A stretch of 64,000 bases of DNA from Neodiprion pinetum (taxonomy: Eukaryota; Arthropoda; Insecta; Hymenoptera; Diprionidae), in assembly GCF_021155775.2 (NCBI RefSeq), contig NC_060233.1, positions 30,535,077 through 30,599,076 of the forward strand, in the 5' to 3' direction. A program made the position numbers and the translations under genes. Under the pieces are notes generated by a model. It was not told the DNA's origin, did no database searches, and worked only from the letters and a program-made list of their open reading frames with translations. Each line of letters starts with the position of its first letter. The first letter of the stretch is position 1. Below are positions 1-12,386 of the stretch, in pieces.

Positions 1-1993
1 ATTGGACACGCACTTTTAGGCTCCCGAGTTGGTTGAAATCGCAAATTCAAATTGCAGAAGAGAGAAAAGTACGTTTTTATTAAAATAACAAAGCACGCTG
101 AACTAACGCAAGCTCCTTGATTGTTCGCTGAGTATCCACCTGATGAAAACTCGGGTCACATTTCGGACGGGTGAATAATATACATAATTCGCGGCCGGAT
201 CTTGAATTCTTGATTAAAGGAAAGCGAACTTTTCTTAACCTCGAACCGAAGTACATGTCCTGAATATCCGAGTCGTCGGTGCAGCGCGTACTCGAAGCCT
301 GGTATAAAGCAGCCCGGCATTGATCATGGGACTGTTTCTAACAATGGTATTATTCCCGAGGGTATAATTGGCCGACGTTCTCCCGCTGATCGTCTTTGTC
401 TCCGCGCTTTATAACGACGGGGATAACTTTCGGCAACAGTTCGCAAAAGTAACCGGTATAATCTTATCAGAATTTCAAAAACTAATCAAAATCAGCCTCC
501 GCCGATCCCGAAGTTCTCGCGCGAAAACATTGAATGAATTAAAGCGAGAACTTCCGGCATCTGAAAGCTTTACGAGTTATTGAAAAAAAGAAGAAGAAAG
601 ATTCAAATATACGTTCGCCGGTGACAATTATTCATTGAAGCTTAATTAATTTTTCCGTGCAATTTACTCCGTGTCACGTTTTTTTGTTTTTTTTTATTTT
701 CGTTTCTTTAAACGGGGAAATATTATTTCCTATGTTCGAGATTGCAGAGATTTTTCATTTTGATATCATGCACGTTTTGACGGATTATTAGTTTTTTAAA
801 AACTGTCAACTTAAACGAACTATCGAGCAGTTTTCGAAACAGCTCTGAAACTTTTCTAATGCTGAAACCTGGCTGGCGAACGAAATTTTGGTATTATTAA
901 TCTTTTTCATCGTCAACTGGGACAGATGTCCTGTTTCTCTGCAATGAATGGAAAAAGCTGTGGACGAGCTTTTTGCTGTCGGAGGTCGGCAGTTTTTCGG
1001 GTGGAGGGAGAGGCTGCCTGTACGAATGTGTTTCGCAGCTTGTGTCATTTCTGATATTACTATTAGCTCAGTTTTTGCCTCATTTGAATTCAATGAGCTA
1101 CCGCAGGAGCTGTTCAACGCTGAGATAAATTCAACTGACGGATCAAATATAAATAATCAGTTACTAAAAAATAGTAATAAAACATGACCAAGCATTACAT
1201 CAATGTCTAGACAAAGTGTAATAATTGTCAAGGTATCGTAGAAGTAATGAAAATTTCAAGGTCCAGTTTATTTCGTTGTTGTGAAACTTTTCAAATACTA
1301 CAACGTATTTTTGTGAAATGAAATTAGTTTCTTAGACTGTCGCAGAACAAGTTTCAAATTTTATTCTCAACTCACAAACGCGTTTTTAAAAATTCATAAC
1401 ATTGTAAGAACGATAATTAGTAATTTTTTACTCCCATTTTATGTTGATCAAAAGGAAGTTAATAATCACCATTCAATTTTAATTGAAGAATAACTGATAT
1501 TAAAAAAAATTTAGCGCAGTTGGCACGATGTTTTTATAGTTGGTAAGGTTCCATTCTGTGATTAAATGAGCGATAATTACGTTAAATTACGTTTACACAT
1601 GATACGTGCAAATTGTAACTACATATCTGGACAGTTATTGGAAAAACAATTTGATGAGATATTACCCGCTCCGGACTTTCTAACTAGTCCAATAAATTAT
1701 ACGGCTCATCAACCAGCGATGAGTTGTTGGTATAGATTCATTTTCAGAATTCATTCGAACGACATAATTCAACTATTTGGGATACACGACCTACAACTAA
1801 TTCTGGCAAATCATTAGCTTGACGGATAATATCTATGACAAATTGAAAACGAATCGAAAACTTTTCAGTCGATATTATCAGCTGCATATCCGTGAAACAA
1901 TGGCTTGGATGAAATTTTCGAATAGATTCAAGTTCTTTGCCTTGTGACAAAAGCATTTTTCAATTATTTCAATGGCAGGTTTATTGGGAGGAC
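1..1993. other. Left edge, non-coding
   Basis: AT-rich DNA with short random open frames on both strands. No splice-supported exon, RNA gene or repeat unit was recognised. Confidence 0.5.
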
Positions 1994-2381
1994 TTTTTAG
2001 TTCCGGATACCGCTCAGTCCTTAACTATTTTCATTTTTCACCACAATCGAAAAATATAGTTCTAGGTAGAAAATGAAAATTAGTTATCTAGCTGTTACCG
2101 GAAGGTCTAGAATCCGTTACTATTCTTTCTCACTACGATCACTGTTACTATATTTTCTTGTCACTTGCGAAAATTTAATGCTTGTGCAACGATAAATTGA
2201 AATTAAAGCTTTATTTAACTAAGAAAATAGAGTTAGCCGAACAAACTGATTTTGCGTTGCAATTACCAAAAAAGGATCGACGATAGCGCAAAATGGTTAG
2301 GCGTACCTCGTTTTCCGTAATTCCAACAATATTCAAACAGTTTTTTTTTAACCATACCTGTTTTACTCAATTTTTCTTAGC
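1994..2381 (+). repeat. Dispersed repeat family A, copy 1
   Basis: About 388 bp alignable to 24652-25021. Shared blocks include CCGCTCAGTCCTTAACTATT, GAATGCTTGTGCAA-like text and GGATCGACnATAGCGCAAAA. Its first 102 bp (2001-2102) form an imperfect hairpin with TTCCGG...CCGGAA ends. Both copies end in TTTTTCT(T)AGC. No coding capacity is seen, so it is probably a non-autonomous transposon. Confidence 0.75.
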
Positions 2382-2761
2382 GTTTATTCAACTTTTAATT
2401 CATCAATTCTGGTACTTATTACAAAGCCTTATTTCAATGCACGGATCGAACATCATATCACCGATCGCGGCAAGTTCATTGTTTACACATTCTACAGGTT
2501 CGAAGAAGTAGATACAACAACACAGAATTTAGTCTCCGTCACCTTCACCTGATTCAAGATAACCGAGCACGTTCCGCGGACCCTTATTGTCACCTTTTGT
2601 CGTCCTTCAAATTGAATAGGCAGTGATAGGGCTTGTCGGATCTGCACTCTTGAGCCGACCGCGTCGGCTGTCGGTCGGTTGGCGAAAACTGGGCGTATTG
2701 CCAAGTATCGCCTTACTGTGTACAGTTCGCGACCCTGTCACGTTAGTCACTTTACCTATGT

Positions 2762-3372
2762 CTAGTTCAGTCAAAATAGGTCTGAATTGAAAAAAAATAT
2801 TTGGGAGACGGCTGCATTTTTGTGCCGACAGGTGTTTTCGACCCTCAGGTACTTAAATTTGAAGTCATTTTTGAGCTGTACAGTCGGCGTTTTGGGAAAA
2901 CAACAATGTGTAAAGTTTTTTTCGTTTTTCTCAAAAACTGTTATCAGTAGATGAAAACTGACTCAGCCATAGTGTAGAGCGGAAAATTCTACGTCGAATT
3001 ATGTCCTCGTATGTCGGAAACGGAGTCGGATTAACAAATTAAAGAAAAAGAAATTGTTTCACCAAAATTCCCCAGATGCCGACGATAACTAGAATTTACT
3101 TTTTCCAAATTTCCAAATTTTTGACATATGAGGACATAACTCGATGTCGAATTTTCTGCTCTACACGATGGTCAAGTCATTTTTCATCTGTCGATAGCGA
3201 TTTTTGAGGAAAACACGAAAAAAACGTCAAATATTACTGTTTCATCGAAACCCCGGCTATGAAGCTGAAAAGTTACTTCAGATTTGAATGCCTGAGGATC
3301 AACGACCCCTATACACAAAAATGCAGCCTCGTGCGGAATATTTTTTGTTCAAACCTATTTTGACTCGACTAA
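2762..3372. repeat. Fold-back element with about 250-bp inverted arms
   Basis: The left arm (2762-about 3020) and right arm (about 3110-3372) are reverse complements with many mismatches. Ends read CTAGTTCAGTCAAAATAGGT and ACCTATTTTGACTCGACTAA. Matched internal blocks include GGCTGCATTTTTGTG, CTCAAAAACTG versus TCGATTTTTGAGG, and GTGTAGAGC(G/A)GAAAATTC. There is no ORF. A MITE/fold-back transposon is the best reading. Confidence 0.75.
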
Positions 3373-3476
3373 TGTTCGTTGCATCGAGCTCTGAGCGCGT
3401 GTGATCCAATCCTGACTGACTGTGGAAGTTATAATTATTCTACAAGGCTGTAAGTAATCCGATACCTGTACATCAG

Positions 3477-3835
3477 AGTGGTCTTTGTTTAGGGTGTTGA
3501 CGATTTTTTCCGTGCCACCCCTCAAATCAACTTTAAGTAAGTCAAAAGTAATTTCCTAGTTTCTTAAGGTTCCTATGTTAACTCTAATTTCTCCATTTGA
3601 AACACACGTGTTCGGCTACATTCTCAGTATAAATTTGAATGTAAGAGTAATGATGTTAAAAAAAAAAAAAATTTCATTTTGAGGAAGTGCTATTTGCATA
3701 GATTACCTGACACGATTGTGCGAAGTTTTTCTCAGATAGTATCACAAATGCCGACTACAACCTCGCAGTTACAGATTTTTTTCAACATTATTACTCTTAC
3801 AGTAAAATTTATAGTGACAATGTGTCCGAAATCGG
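3477..3835. repeat. Decayed fold-back, left end related to the 36571 element
   Basis: The left end reads AGTGGTCTTTGTTTAGGGTG followed by TTGACGA, resembling the terminus of the element at 36571. Inside, 3607-3657 and 3784-3834 are inverted copies (GTAAGAGTAATGATGTT versus AACATTATTACTCTTAC). No matching right terminus was found, so the element is truncated or interrupted. Confidence 0.55.
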
Positions 3836-4137
3836 GGAGTTAGTGCCATTTATTTATATCTGCATCGATTGAAAACATGTTGGAGTGCTTTCCTTTAAAA
3901 TTATGCTTAAAATGGGGCTGTCAATCTCATTTCCGGGTCTGATATACACGGACTTCGATATTTGCAGATATGTACGACAACGTCAAAATTGACTAGGGCG
4001 CATCCTTGAACCAAAACGTAACTACGATGGGACTCCAATGAAATTTAGACAGTATCGAGTTTCTCGATTTTGAAATGACTAATAAAGATGTGACCAAAAA
4101 TTCCTTTCAGCGAAATATAAATTACGGCAGTTCGTGT

Positions 4138-4256
4138 CCTGAAAAGAAATTTCAATCTTCTGCGATGAAAGTGTATGCGCAAGGAGCTTTTGGCAACGAT
4201 ACGCTGGAAACTTTCTGCCAAAACATCGCAGAAGATTTCTGAATTTTATTTTCAGG
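4138..4256. repeat. 119-bp imperfect hairpin
   Basis: CCTGAAAAGAAATTTCAATC, then TTCTGCGATG, pairs with CATCGCAGAAGATTTCTGAA ending in TTCAGG. The loop holds a smaller nested inverted repeat (GCGCAAGG...GATACGC). It is probably a small fold-back remnant. Confidence 0.6.
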
Positions 4257-4259
4257 ATC

Positions 4260-5710
4260 TAAATTTTGCTAAAAGGAATTCCCCCCCCCCATTATTTCTT
4301 AGATTTTGAGTTTTCCATACTAATTCGACCAAACACATTTTACAATTCCATAAACCAAACGTTCCCGTTTTCAAAAATTAGCCACTCCAATTTCCTAATC
4401 TTTCGACAGTTTCACCCTTTCTCTCGAGGACGAAACGACCTCGCCGAAAGACATATTCCGAGAAACAAGAATCTATCCGTCCACCTCGTGACCGATATTC
4501 TTTCGGGAAAGGGTGGCGCTAAGTACTTCCTGCCGCGTCACGTACTCGAGACGTTTAGCCCGAGTAAATAATACCGCGTAGCTCCCTCGGCGCCGTCGAT
4601 GTACCCTCCCGATTCCGGGGGCGAAGCTCCGGTGACACACCCGCCCGGACGTGACCGGACTAGACCTTTGACAGGTCACGTGACGCCTCCCAAAGCTGCT
4701 TCCTCCTCCTCCTCCTCCCCTCGCCTCGGTCAAGCTACGCGAATATCAAGGCAGAGGCCGAACGGCAGCTGCGAGCTTACGCCACGGATTGAACTGCGGG
4801 TACGTTGAAAGCTCGCTGATTTTCGATGGGAGATTTTTTTCAGCCGGGGCAGGAACGAGTTGATTTAAAAAATATGTGCGCGTACAGAGTGTGTGAAAAG
4901 GAAAACCGATTTGAAACGCGAATAAAATTCGAACGTGTCGAGCGATATTCGAAAATTGAACCCGAAAGTTTTGCCTTTGAAAATGTAAAAAAAAAACAAA
5001 AAAAAAACAAATGAAACTTTATTCTTTACCGCGATACACGCTTTTGACAGACGGATTTTGACAAAAGTTACTGGGAGGATGAATAAATTAATATTAACGA
5101 ATGTTGAAGTTAATTTTCAGCTTGAAATGTGATTCGAAGTTTGATTCTGTTTCATTGCTGTACGGAAATGTTACTTTCTTGAATATAAGGTGAAATTGGA
5201 AACCGGAATATCTTCGCCTTTTACTTTTTACGAAGATTGACTCGCTCATCCTGATAAATTCCCTTGAAAAATAATGCTACAATCTCTATAAATGTATCAT
5301 TTTTCGAGCTACTAGTTTCTTGTACGATATCTCGTATCAAGAGAGCTGCTGGTTTTCCTAAGCCTTCGCATCAATAACTCAGCACGTACCTTATATATAT
5401 CCTAATGTCCGATATTGAGAGCCCCCCTTCCGATAGTTCAGACCGGAGTGAAATTAATGAATTGAAACTTGAAGCCGGGTTTCTCGTAGTGATTTATTGG
5501 GTAATTCTCCATTTTCATGTCTTCAAACTGAGACGCGATGGTACCATAACGAAGTTAGCCGCGTTATAAATCCAGTACAAACACCGATTTCCGCATCTTT
5601 TAAGCCGTCTCGGAAAACGATTTTATTTATATCGATTGAAATATCGAACGTGATTCGGAAGAGCAAATTTAGTTGACCTAGCTTGACGTCAGCAAATCGT
5701 TTCACGATCG
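4260..5710. other. Non-coding, with a GC-richer island at 4420-4800
   Basis: Contains a C10 run (4281-4290) and a CpG-rich patch around 4500-4800 with GGTCACGTGACGCC, which holds a palindromic TCACGTGA E-box-like core. Overlapping open frames on both strands there are not supported as genes. Confidence 0.4.
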
Positions 5711-6051
5711 TTTTTACTTTTCATCATCTTGGGTGATGTAAAACATGTATTGGTTTCAAAATCACTTGTTCAAATATCAACGAATCTTTACGTTTTTCAA
5801 TCTCTAAATCCAACGAACAGGTTTTTAGAAAAATGTCGGCATGTCCGACAAACTTTCACGATGATCTCGGAAACGGCTCGATGAAAACATTTGAAACTTA
5901 CAACATTTTACAATTAATTTATGGGCATGAAAACTCGCCACATCCCGTTTAATTTCAACTTCCGGTTCTACCGGAAATAAATCTATTCTCAATGTTGAAT
6001 CTACAAATCTGTACTTTTTCATCCGTATTATTTTTTCTAAATAAACGATTA
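5711..6051 (-). repeat. Dispersed repeat family B, copy 1
   Basis: Reverse-complement match to 56391-56727 and 28695-28889. Shared blocks are TAATCGTTT near one end, TTTGTCGGACAT in the middle, and GATG(A)GAAAAGTAAAAA-like text at the other. A short inverted copy of the middle (ATCATCGCGAAAGTTTGTCG) lies at 6191-6221, making a local fold-back. Confidence 0.65.
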
Positions 6052-6190
6052 TGTTTTTCTTAGTTTATGTATTTATTTTTTTAAATTTGTAAATTTTTTC
6101 CGAAATTCTTTTTTTCGAATTTTCCCTTCAAAATGTTTTCATTTGGCTATCAAGTCCTATCAGTTTCACATTTTTCACTCGGTTAATTTC

Positions 6191-6221
6191 GATATCATCG
6201 CGAAAGTTTGTCGGACATGCC
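6191..6221 (+). repeat. Family B fragment, inverted to 5838-5870
   Basis: 31 bp nearly identical to the reverse complement of 5838-5870 (GAAAGTTTGTCGGACATGCC). Either part of a fold-back version of family B or a nested second insertion. Confidence 0.6.
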
Positions 6222-7146
6222 AACAGACTCTTCCCTTCTTATGGTAATAAAAATTATCGCGAAAAAATTGCTTTTCCGGCTTGTTTCGAATGATTAACAC
6301 GCATCCTCGAATAATTAATACCTATAAATATGAGAATCACTCTAATCTTGTGCAAATTTTATTCGAAAGTCATTAACTAAAAACGATTCGAAAAGAAGAT
6401 TGAGAACAGTACCGGAAAAACTTCGATGAGCAATCAGGCGTGAAAAATTTCTCGTAGAGGAACATCTAAGCCAAAAAAAAAAAAAAAAATTAAAAAGAAA
6501 GCTTCCGATCGAAGTTACGGACGTGTTTTCAGTGATAAATCGTTTCAGCTTTCGTCGCATTTTATTTATCCAAGTGAATGATTTCGCATCGCTTAGGAAT
6601 ACAGAATAAAGGCGGCTGGAATTGCAGAGGGGTTGACAGGGTCCTGAACTGTGCAACCCGGGACGATGACAGACCTCAGGATCGGCGACGTTTTCATTTC
6701 CTCCGAACCTTCAGCCATTTGGCGTGACCTGACCGGAAATCTGTTACCTATCCATCGAACCGAACCAGATTCCCGGAGCTCTCTTTCCCCGCCCCGGCTG
6801 AACAGAAACATTCGCCCACTTTATCAACATCCCAAAATTTCCCCGGAAAATCGGGAAAAACTTTACCTTGGAGGTTGAACCTCCGTCTGGAAATATTTTA
6901 AAACTAACATACCGCATTTTTTTCTTCTTTTTATCCTCTTATTCCTCTTGTCAATATTGGATTATCGTATTCCTTTTGTAGAGATAAGTATGGGAAAAGT
7001 GAACGAATACGCCCCTTTCGTTATTATTTATATATATATATATAAATACAGATTTAACAGGACATTTAAAAAATTTCATTCAAAGAGATTGGCTGGCAAA
7101 AAATAGATACAGTTTTTAACAAATTATTATATTCGTAAACAAATTG

Positions 7147-7577
7147 GAAAATATATTGAAATTACAAACGAAAGCTTACAGATATCGATGCTTAGTTTCA
7201 GACAGCCTTGATATTGTTGAAAATGTAGTAGCTTCGTTCGATTCCACTTTACGATGGTTCGTTTTATTCAGAAGATTATTTTCCCCAAAGTTACCAAAGC
7301 CGATTTTCTTTTTTTCAATGGTCAATTCTACATGTCCATTTTTTGGTCATAATCAATATCGGTGAAATGTTATACATGATATTAAATATTTTAAGGCTGT
7401 TAACACGATAAAATAAAGTATTTCGTTGAATTTGTAGATAATAATCTTCCGAATAAAATGAACCATTGCAGCTTGTACAGTAAAATCGAAAAAATTTACT
7501 AGACATTCAACAACTTGCGAAGCAATTTAAAACAAAGCATCGATATCTAAGCTTTCGTTTATTATCCAGATATTTTC
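7147..7577. repeat. Fold-back element with about 140-bp arms
   Basis: The left arm (7147-7284) and right arm (7436-7577) are inverted copies. Examples: AACGAAAGCTTACAGATATC versus GATATCTAAGCTTTCGTT, and TTCAGAAGATTATT versus AATAATCTTCCGAA. The unpaired centre is about 150 bp. No ORF is supported. Confidence 0.7.
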
Positions 7578-8111
7578 TATTTTCGCAACTTATAAAAATA
7601 CAACAATTTGATAGATACCTACAGATTATTATTTATACGCAAAAATATTCATCAACTGGTTTAAAATTACCGCTCAAATTTTATTCATTTTCACTTATAA
7701 TTTGCCATTTTTCAATCTCGTATGGACTTGAATTAATGGCACTCGTTGCTCACCCAATGTTCCTTATACGTCAAAAAGGATTTGATATGATCTATAAATC
7801 AACAGAACGTGATTAATTTTTTTTCGTAACGATGATGATAATCGTAATAATAATAACAACAACAATAATAATAATACCGAAGGAATGACGAGAGGCCAAA
7901 AAAAATCAGCGTACGGAAAATTCGTCAACCTGCATCGCAGCCGGAGCGTTTCTATTTTCTTGCCGAAGGTGAAGGGATCTCGCAGGTTCGACGCTGTGTC
8001 GCAAAATCGGCGGTGTTGACGGGGGAAATAAAAAAACTGTGGTCCTCAACCCGGGTGCGATTCATCGTTGCTTGGACAGCCGGCCCTTTTCACCCCTTTT
8101 CACCCTTTTTC

Positions 8112-8112
<1 letters not shown>

Positions 8113-8142
<30 letters not shown>
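8113..8142 (+). repeat. Uninterrupted 30-base poly-C run
   Basis: Thirty consecutive C after a CACCCTTTTT-type triplication (8086-8112). Unusually long for an insect genome; length errors in assembly are likely. It creates spurious poly-Pro frames in three phases. Confidence 0.95.
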
Positions 8143-8144
<2 letters not shown>

Positions 8145-8364
8145 CCAGGCAGTGCGAACAGTCGGACACAAATCATGCACGCGTATATATGCCGGAGTAT
8201 ATTACACGGCTAGTTTCTGCCGTGCGTTTTGTATCCGGGCACACTCCGTGGCTGAAAGGTGAAATGTTGCTGTTTCGGTAAATATGGAAACGGCGAAATG
8301 TTGGGGTATCGATTACGCCTGCACGAGGGTGCGTTTCGACTCTGCAGCTTATATGAAATTGCCA

Positions 8365-8390
8365 GGGGGGGAAGGGGGGGGGGGGGGAGG
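8365..8390 (+). repeat. G-rich run
   Basis: Two G blocks separated by AA (7 G, then 14 G, then AGG), about 220 bp from the poly-C run at 8113. The C and G blocks could pair in single-stranded DNA. Confidence 0.9.
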
Positions 8391-9093
8391 CAATTTGCAA
8401 GACAACATGTTGTTCGTGCGATTAGATGTATGGGGCATTCCGCGCTCAACTAAACCGAAGTCCAATCCTAATCGCCATCTCCGATTCGATAGAATGGATA
8501 AATCGGTGGAAATCGTAAGTATAGATATAATACTGTTCCAAAGGTTTGCTCGATGCAGTTTTATTTGAAACGAAAAAGAGGAGATCCATTTTACCGAGGA
8601 AATTGAATTTTTAATTAGTAGTGAGTGAATTTTTTTTTTTTACTGAAAATATTAGAATTTTATGATTTAAAAAATGCATCAACGAAATAAATTACACTTT
8701 CAAATAAATTGAAGTAAAAACATGCGAGGTATTTGCTGTCTTGCAAAGTTATTGAAAGTTTGAAACAGTTTTGTGATTAAAGTTTGAAAATCGCAGATGA
8801 ATGACTGGATGAGAATAAAATAAATTGACAAGAAAAAAATATGCGAGTTTTAACGATTGGCAGAGTTACAACGTATAATGTATTATAATTAACATTCGAA
8901 ATTTTCGCAAAGGTTACCTTGTACGTGTCAATGGAATTGGCACGGAACTTCCAGTGTATGTAATGGCGTACATATTAATTGCAATATTACATTTCATGCG
9001 CGAAGATGTCATATACGTTGCACATAACAAACGGGAACAGTGCTCGCGTTATTATTTCACGCTAATTTCATCATTCTGTGTTTGCGAGCTTTG

Positions 9094-9126
9094 TGCTGTT
9101 GCTGCTGCTGTTACTGCTGCTGCTGG
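9094..9126 (+). repeat. CTG/TTG trinucleotide repeat
   Basis: Imperfect (CTG)n with TTG and TTA interruptions. The open frame across it reads poly-Cys or poly-Ala, which is not credible as coding. Confidence 0.75.
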
Positions 9127-10765
9127 AATACGTTATGTAGTTTTTATTCACCTGGCCAAAAGTTTTTAATTAATTTAAAACTAATAATTACTGAAACATG
9201 TTTCCACGAGTCAGCTACGTCCTTATAAATTACGTCATAGATGTCACGTGTATATGTGTTACACGTAGTTATACAAATAGAAGAAGAATCGCTAAAAATT
9301 TTCACTTATTCTTGCAATATCGAGATACAATGAATTTCACCCAACGAAGCATTTTTAACAACGTGAAATTCTGCCCAGCTATTACGTAGAATCGAACTTT
9401 CCAAATCGTTTCGTCAGGATTTCCTTTCCATTTTGTTATTTTTTTTTTTTTTTTCTACAGAAAGTACATCGTACGAAAAATTTCAACACTATTCTCTCTG
9501 AATTGAAATTGAATATTCATACGCTGAACGGAAATATCTTAAAAGTATTTTACCACGGTGATGATACTCTCATCGAATTTTCGCCCACATACGGCTGATA
9601 ATATCGCACATTTTCGATCCAAAATGTGTTCGTAAATTGTTTTTCCGTATTTCTTTGATCAGTATTTTCGCATTTTAGTCATTTGTACTTTCACACCCTC
9701 GTCCTTCCCTCTCTCTCATCCCCCTTCAGCAAACGTTTCAATCGATGTTTACTTTCCCGCACAGTGGCAGCAGACTCAGCGAGGTCTTTGGATCTTTCAT
9801 GCGTGGTGTGAATGATTTTGCACGCGAATGCTCGTGTCCGATATTCCGTGTGTGGTTCTGACGCCGCGCCGAGTTGAATAACCCATTCAAGTCGCGAGTC
9901 CGTTAACTTAAAAGCTCGCTGACACTGCAGCAGTCGTCTGTTGATATGTACACATACATTGATAATTCGCAATTCTGCAAGTGGAGTTGCAATGTACAAC
10001 TTACCAGATAAATTTACCCACTTCCTCTTTCTTCAAATTCATAATACAAACAGTTTCTTTTCGCGCATGTTTAAAACTATTAGAAGACATTTCAATGATG
10101 ACTGCGTGCCATTTTCTGCTGAATCAAAACCGAGGAAAGGAGGAGAAGGTGTTTGAAAAAGATCTTCAGCAATATTTATAGATAATTTGAGAACAGGTTT
10201 TGAAATTGGAAAGTTCAACCTGATTGAACGTTTACGTATTTGTGATTTGATTCTAATGTTCTTCGACATTATTTTCATCGTTGTTTGAAATTTTTTTTTA
10301 CAACAGCTTCTAATACCTATTGTTTTATTTGAATATCTTTCAGACAACTTGTGGGAATCTCGTTAGCGAATAAAATGAGTTCGAAACAGCAGAGATAAAT
10401 CATTTCGAACGTCCTAATTACACAACATTTTTCTAAATTAAATCATTGACGTTTCACGATCAGTTTGTATTATTCGACTTCGTGCAGTTTCATCTCTCTC
10501 GCGTAACAGGGATGCTGATTGATTCGTGTTCAATGCATATCATTGACGCAAATACCGGTTTTTTCACTTTTTGATGTAGAAAACGAGACCAATTCTGAAT
10601 TCCTCCTTGAAACGAAATGAAAAAAACTGAACCAATTGCGTCGAAATCGAGTAATTAAAGCTCGATATTCAGGTTGAGAAAAAATGGACAGAAAATAATG
10701 ATGACACCAGGTATAATATTCTGTACTATAGTTTACAGATCTGCTGTTGGAGTCATGTGCGTACT

Positions 10766-11080
10766 AGGGTGGTGGTCCTTAATGGGGTTCTTTTTGAATT
10801 GTTGTGCTCGCAGGGGCTTAAACGCTTTCGAATTGACGAAAAGACAAAAATATGTATCGTCCATTGTTGTCGGTATATTCGTCAAGGGCTTATAAAATTT
10901 CAAAGAAAAAAAAAAGTTTCCCCCATATTATTTCCGTAAGATACTTTGATCACAAAGCGGATGATCTCAGAGTCGATATAGAGAACTCAAGTTTTAAGGG
11001 CATTTCTTTTTATCAATTTGAAAGCGTTTAAGAACCTAGGAGGATGAAAGTTGAAAAACAACCCTATTAAGGATCACCCT
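10766..11080. repeat. MITE-like element, GGGTGGTCC family
   Basis: 315 bp. The termini AGGGTGGTGGTCCTTAATGG and ATTAAGGATCACCCT are inverted, with arms of about 75 bp that also pair CTTAAACGCTTTCGAATTG. A clear target-site duplication is not visible. The related termini at 36571-37389 suggest one superfamily. Confidence 0.65.
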
Positions 11081-12332
11081 GGTGTATGCGGTATACGGTA
11101 TATACATACACATAAGCGACAGCGTAGTACGGACGAAATGCGATTAGTTACGCGTTGCCTGGAGCAAATCGAATATGGCTTACCGTGAATTGAATCGAAC
11201 AGTGTACAATTAGGAAAGCATTAATCTTCGGCAGAAGCTTTGTTGCCCAGCGAAGAGAAACTCAGCGGGTTGTCGGCATAAGGTTTCTAGCTAAATCTTA
11301 TTGTTCGATCCGGCGGAGAAACGACGAGCTTTAGGCGCCGTTGACGGATCGAGAAGCGAAGGGATAGAGTCGAATTACACCCGAAAAGACACCTTGAAAC
11401 CAAGTTGCGGATTCAAGAAGTACGGAAAGTATAATTACTGTGAAAATTTTTGCTACATCGCACAGTCTGACTATGAGTATAAAGAAAAAGTCATGCACTG
11501 TTAAAAATGTTTGTACATTTACTACACGAAAGTGTAGCTAAATTAAAAATTTTGTGTTTTAAAGTGAATTACTAAGCGTTGTCGTTAAATTTTCAATAAA
11601 ATTTTGTCGTTTTTCTTAACTTGGTTGGAGAAAGGCAAAACCGTATTTCGAATTTACTAGATTATGTAGCAAATTTGTTATATTTGTAAATTTATCATAC
11701 ATTTGCTGTACGGTATTTGTAAATTTACTAAACATTCTGCTGAATTCATATGATAAATGTACAAAGAAATACGATTACAGTTTGTTAAAATTAAAAATCT
11801 ATTGTAGCAACAGGAATTAATATGCATATCTATTAATTTCATTCCACGATTTCGACCATCTCATAACTAGAACCGGAAATGTCGCACGTGGAGTTTAAAT
11901 TCCGTAGTCAGATTTCGAATTTGTCAAACCTGAGTTCTAAAATCGCTTCGAAAAATTTTAGCTGTACTTGATACTGTGTCACACGTACTGTGTTTAAAAA
12001 ATTTCATAACAGTTTCTGGAAATCCCGGAATTTTCTTGTCAATCTACTCAAGTTGCGCGTGTATAAATTTTATACAAAATACTTAACTGCATGAGATTTC
12101 GGCATAGCTCAAAGAATTACCATGTTAATTTTGGAATATATTATCAAATTTTCAATTTCAGACAATTACACTGTAAACAATCCATTAAATCTGGAATATA
12201 AATGCTCTTTTAAATTCATTTAAAATTGTATTGTGAGTACGAATTCTGAAACTATAATCTTACTGCTGAGTTTTCAGTAATTGTACATTGTATTATCAAT
12301 CAAACGAAGTCATGGTTTTCCACAAAGTAGTT

Positions 12333-12386
12333 TGGCTTAGTAGGTAGGGTGTCCGATTAGTAATCCAAACAGTAAGAGCGAGCCCC
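12333..12386 (+). repeat. tRNA-like pol III promoter (SINE head or tRNA pseudogene)
   Basis: TGGCTTAGTAGG at 12333-12344 fits the A-box consensus TRGCNNARYNGG. GAGCGAGCCCC at 12376-12386 is a decayed B box, followed by CGG. Between them CCGATTAGTAATCC resembles an anticodon-arm region. The flanks do not pair into an acceptor stem, so this is not an intact tRNA gene. A SINE 5' part is the likely explanation. Confidence 0.4.

Larger units (their letters stand above)
7580..10764. other. Non-coding with simple repeats
   Basis: Holds the ATG/ATA trinucleotide patch at 7830-7880, the C30 and G runs, and the CTG repeat. A good GTAAGTAT donor-like site lies at 8516 after an open frame on the plus strand, but that frame runs through the G run and I do not call it coding. 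Confidence 0.4.

Noticed and set aside
8284..8568. Plus-strand frame followed by a GTAAGTAT donor
   Set aside because: The frame passes through a 14-G run and is open in several phases on both strands; the donor alone is not enough.
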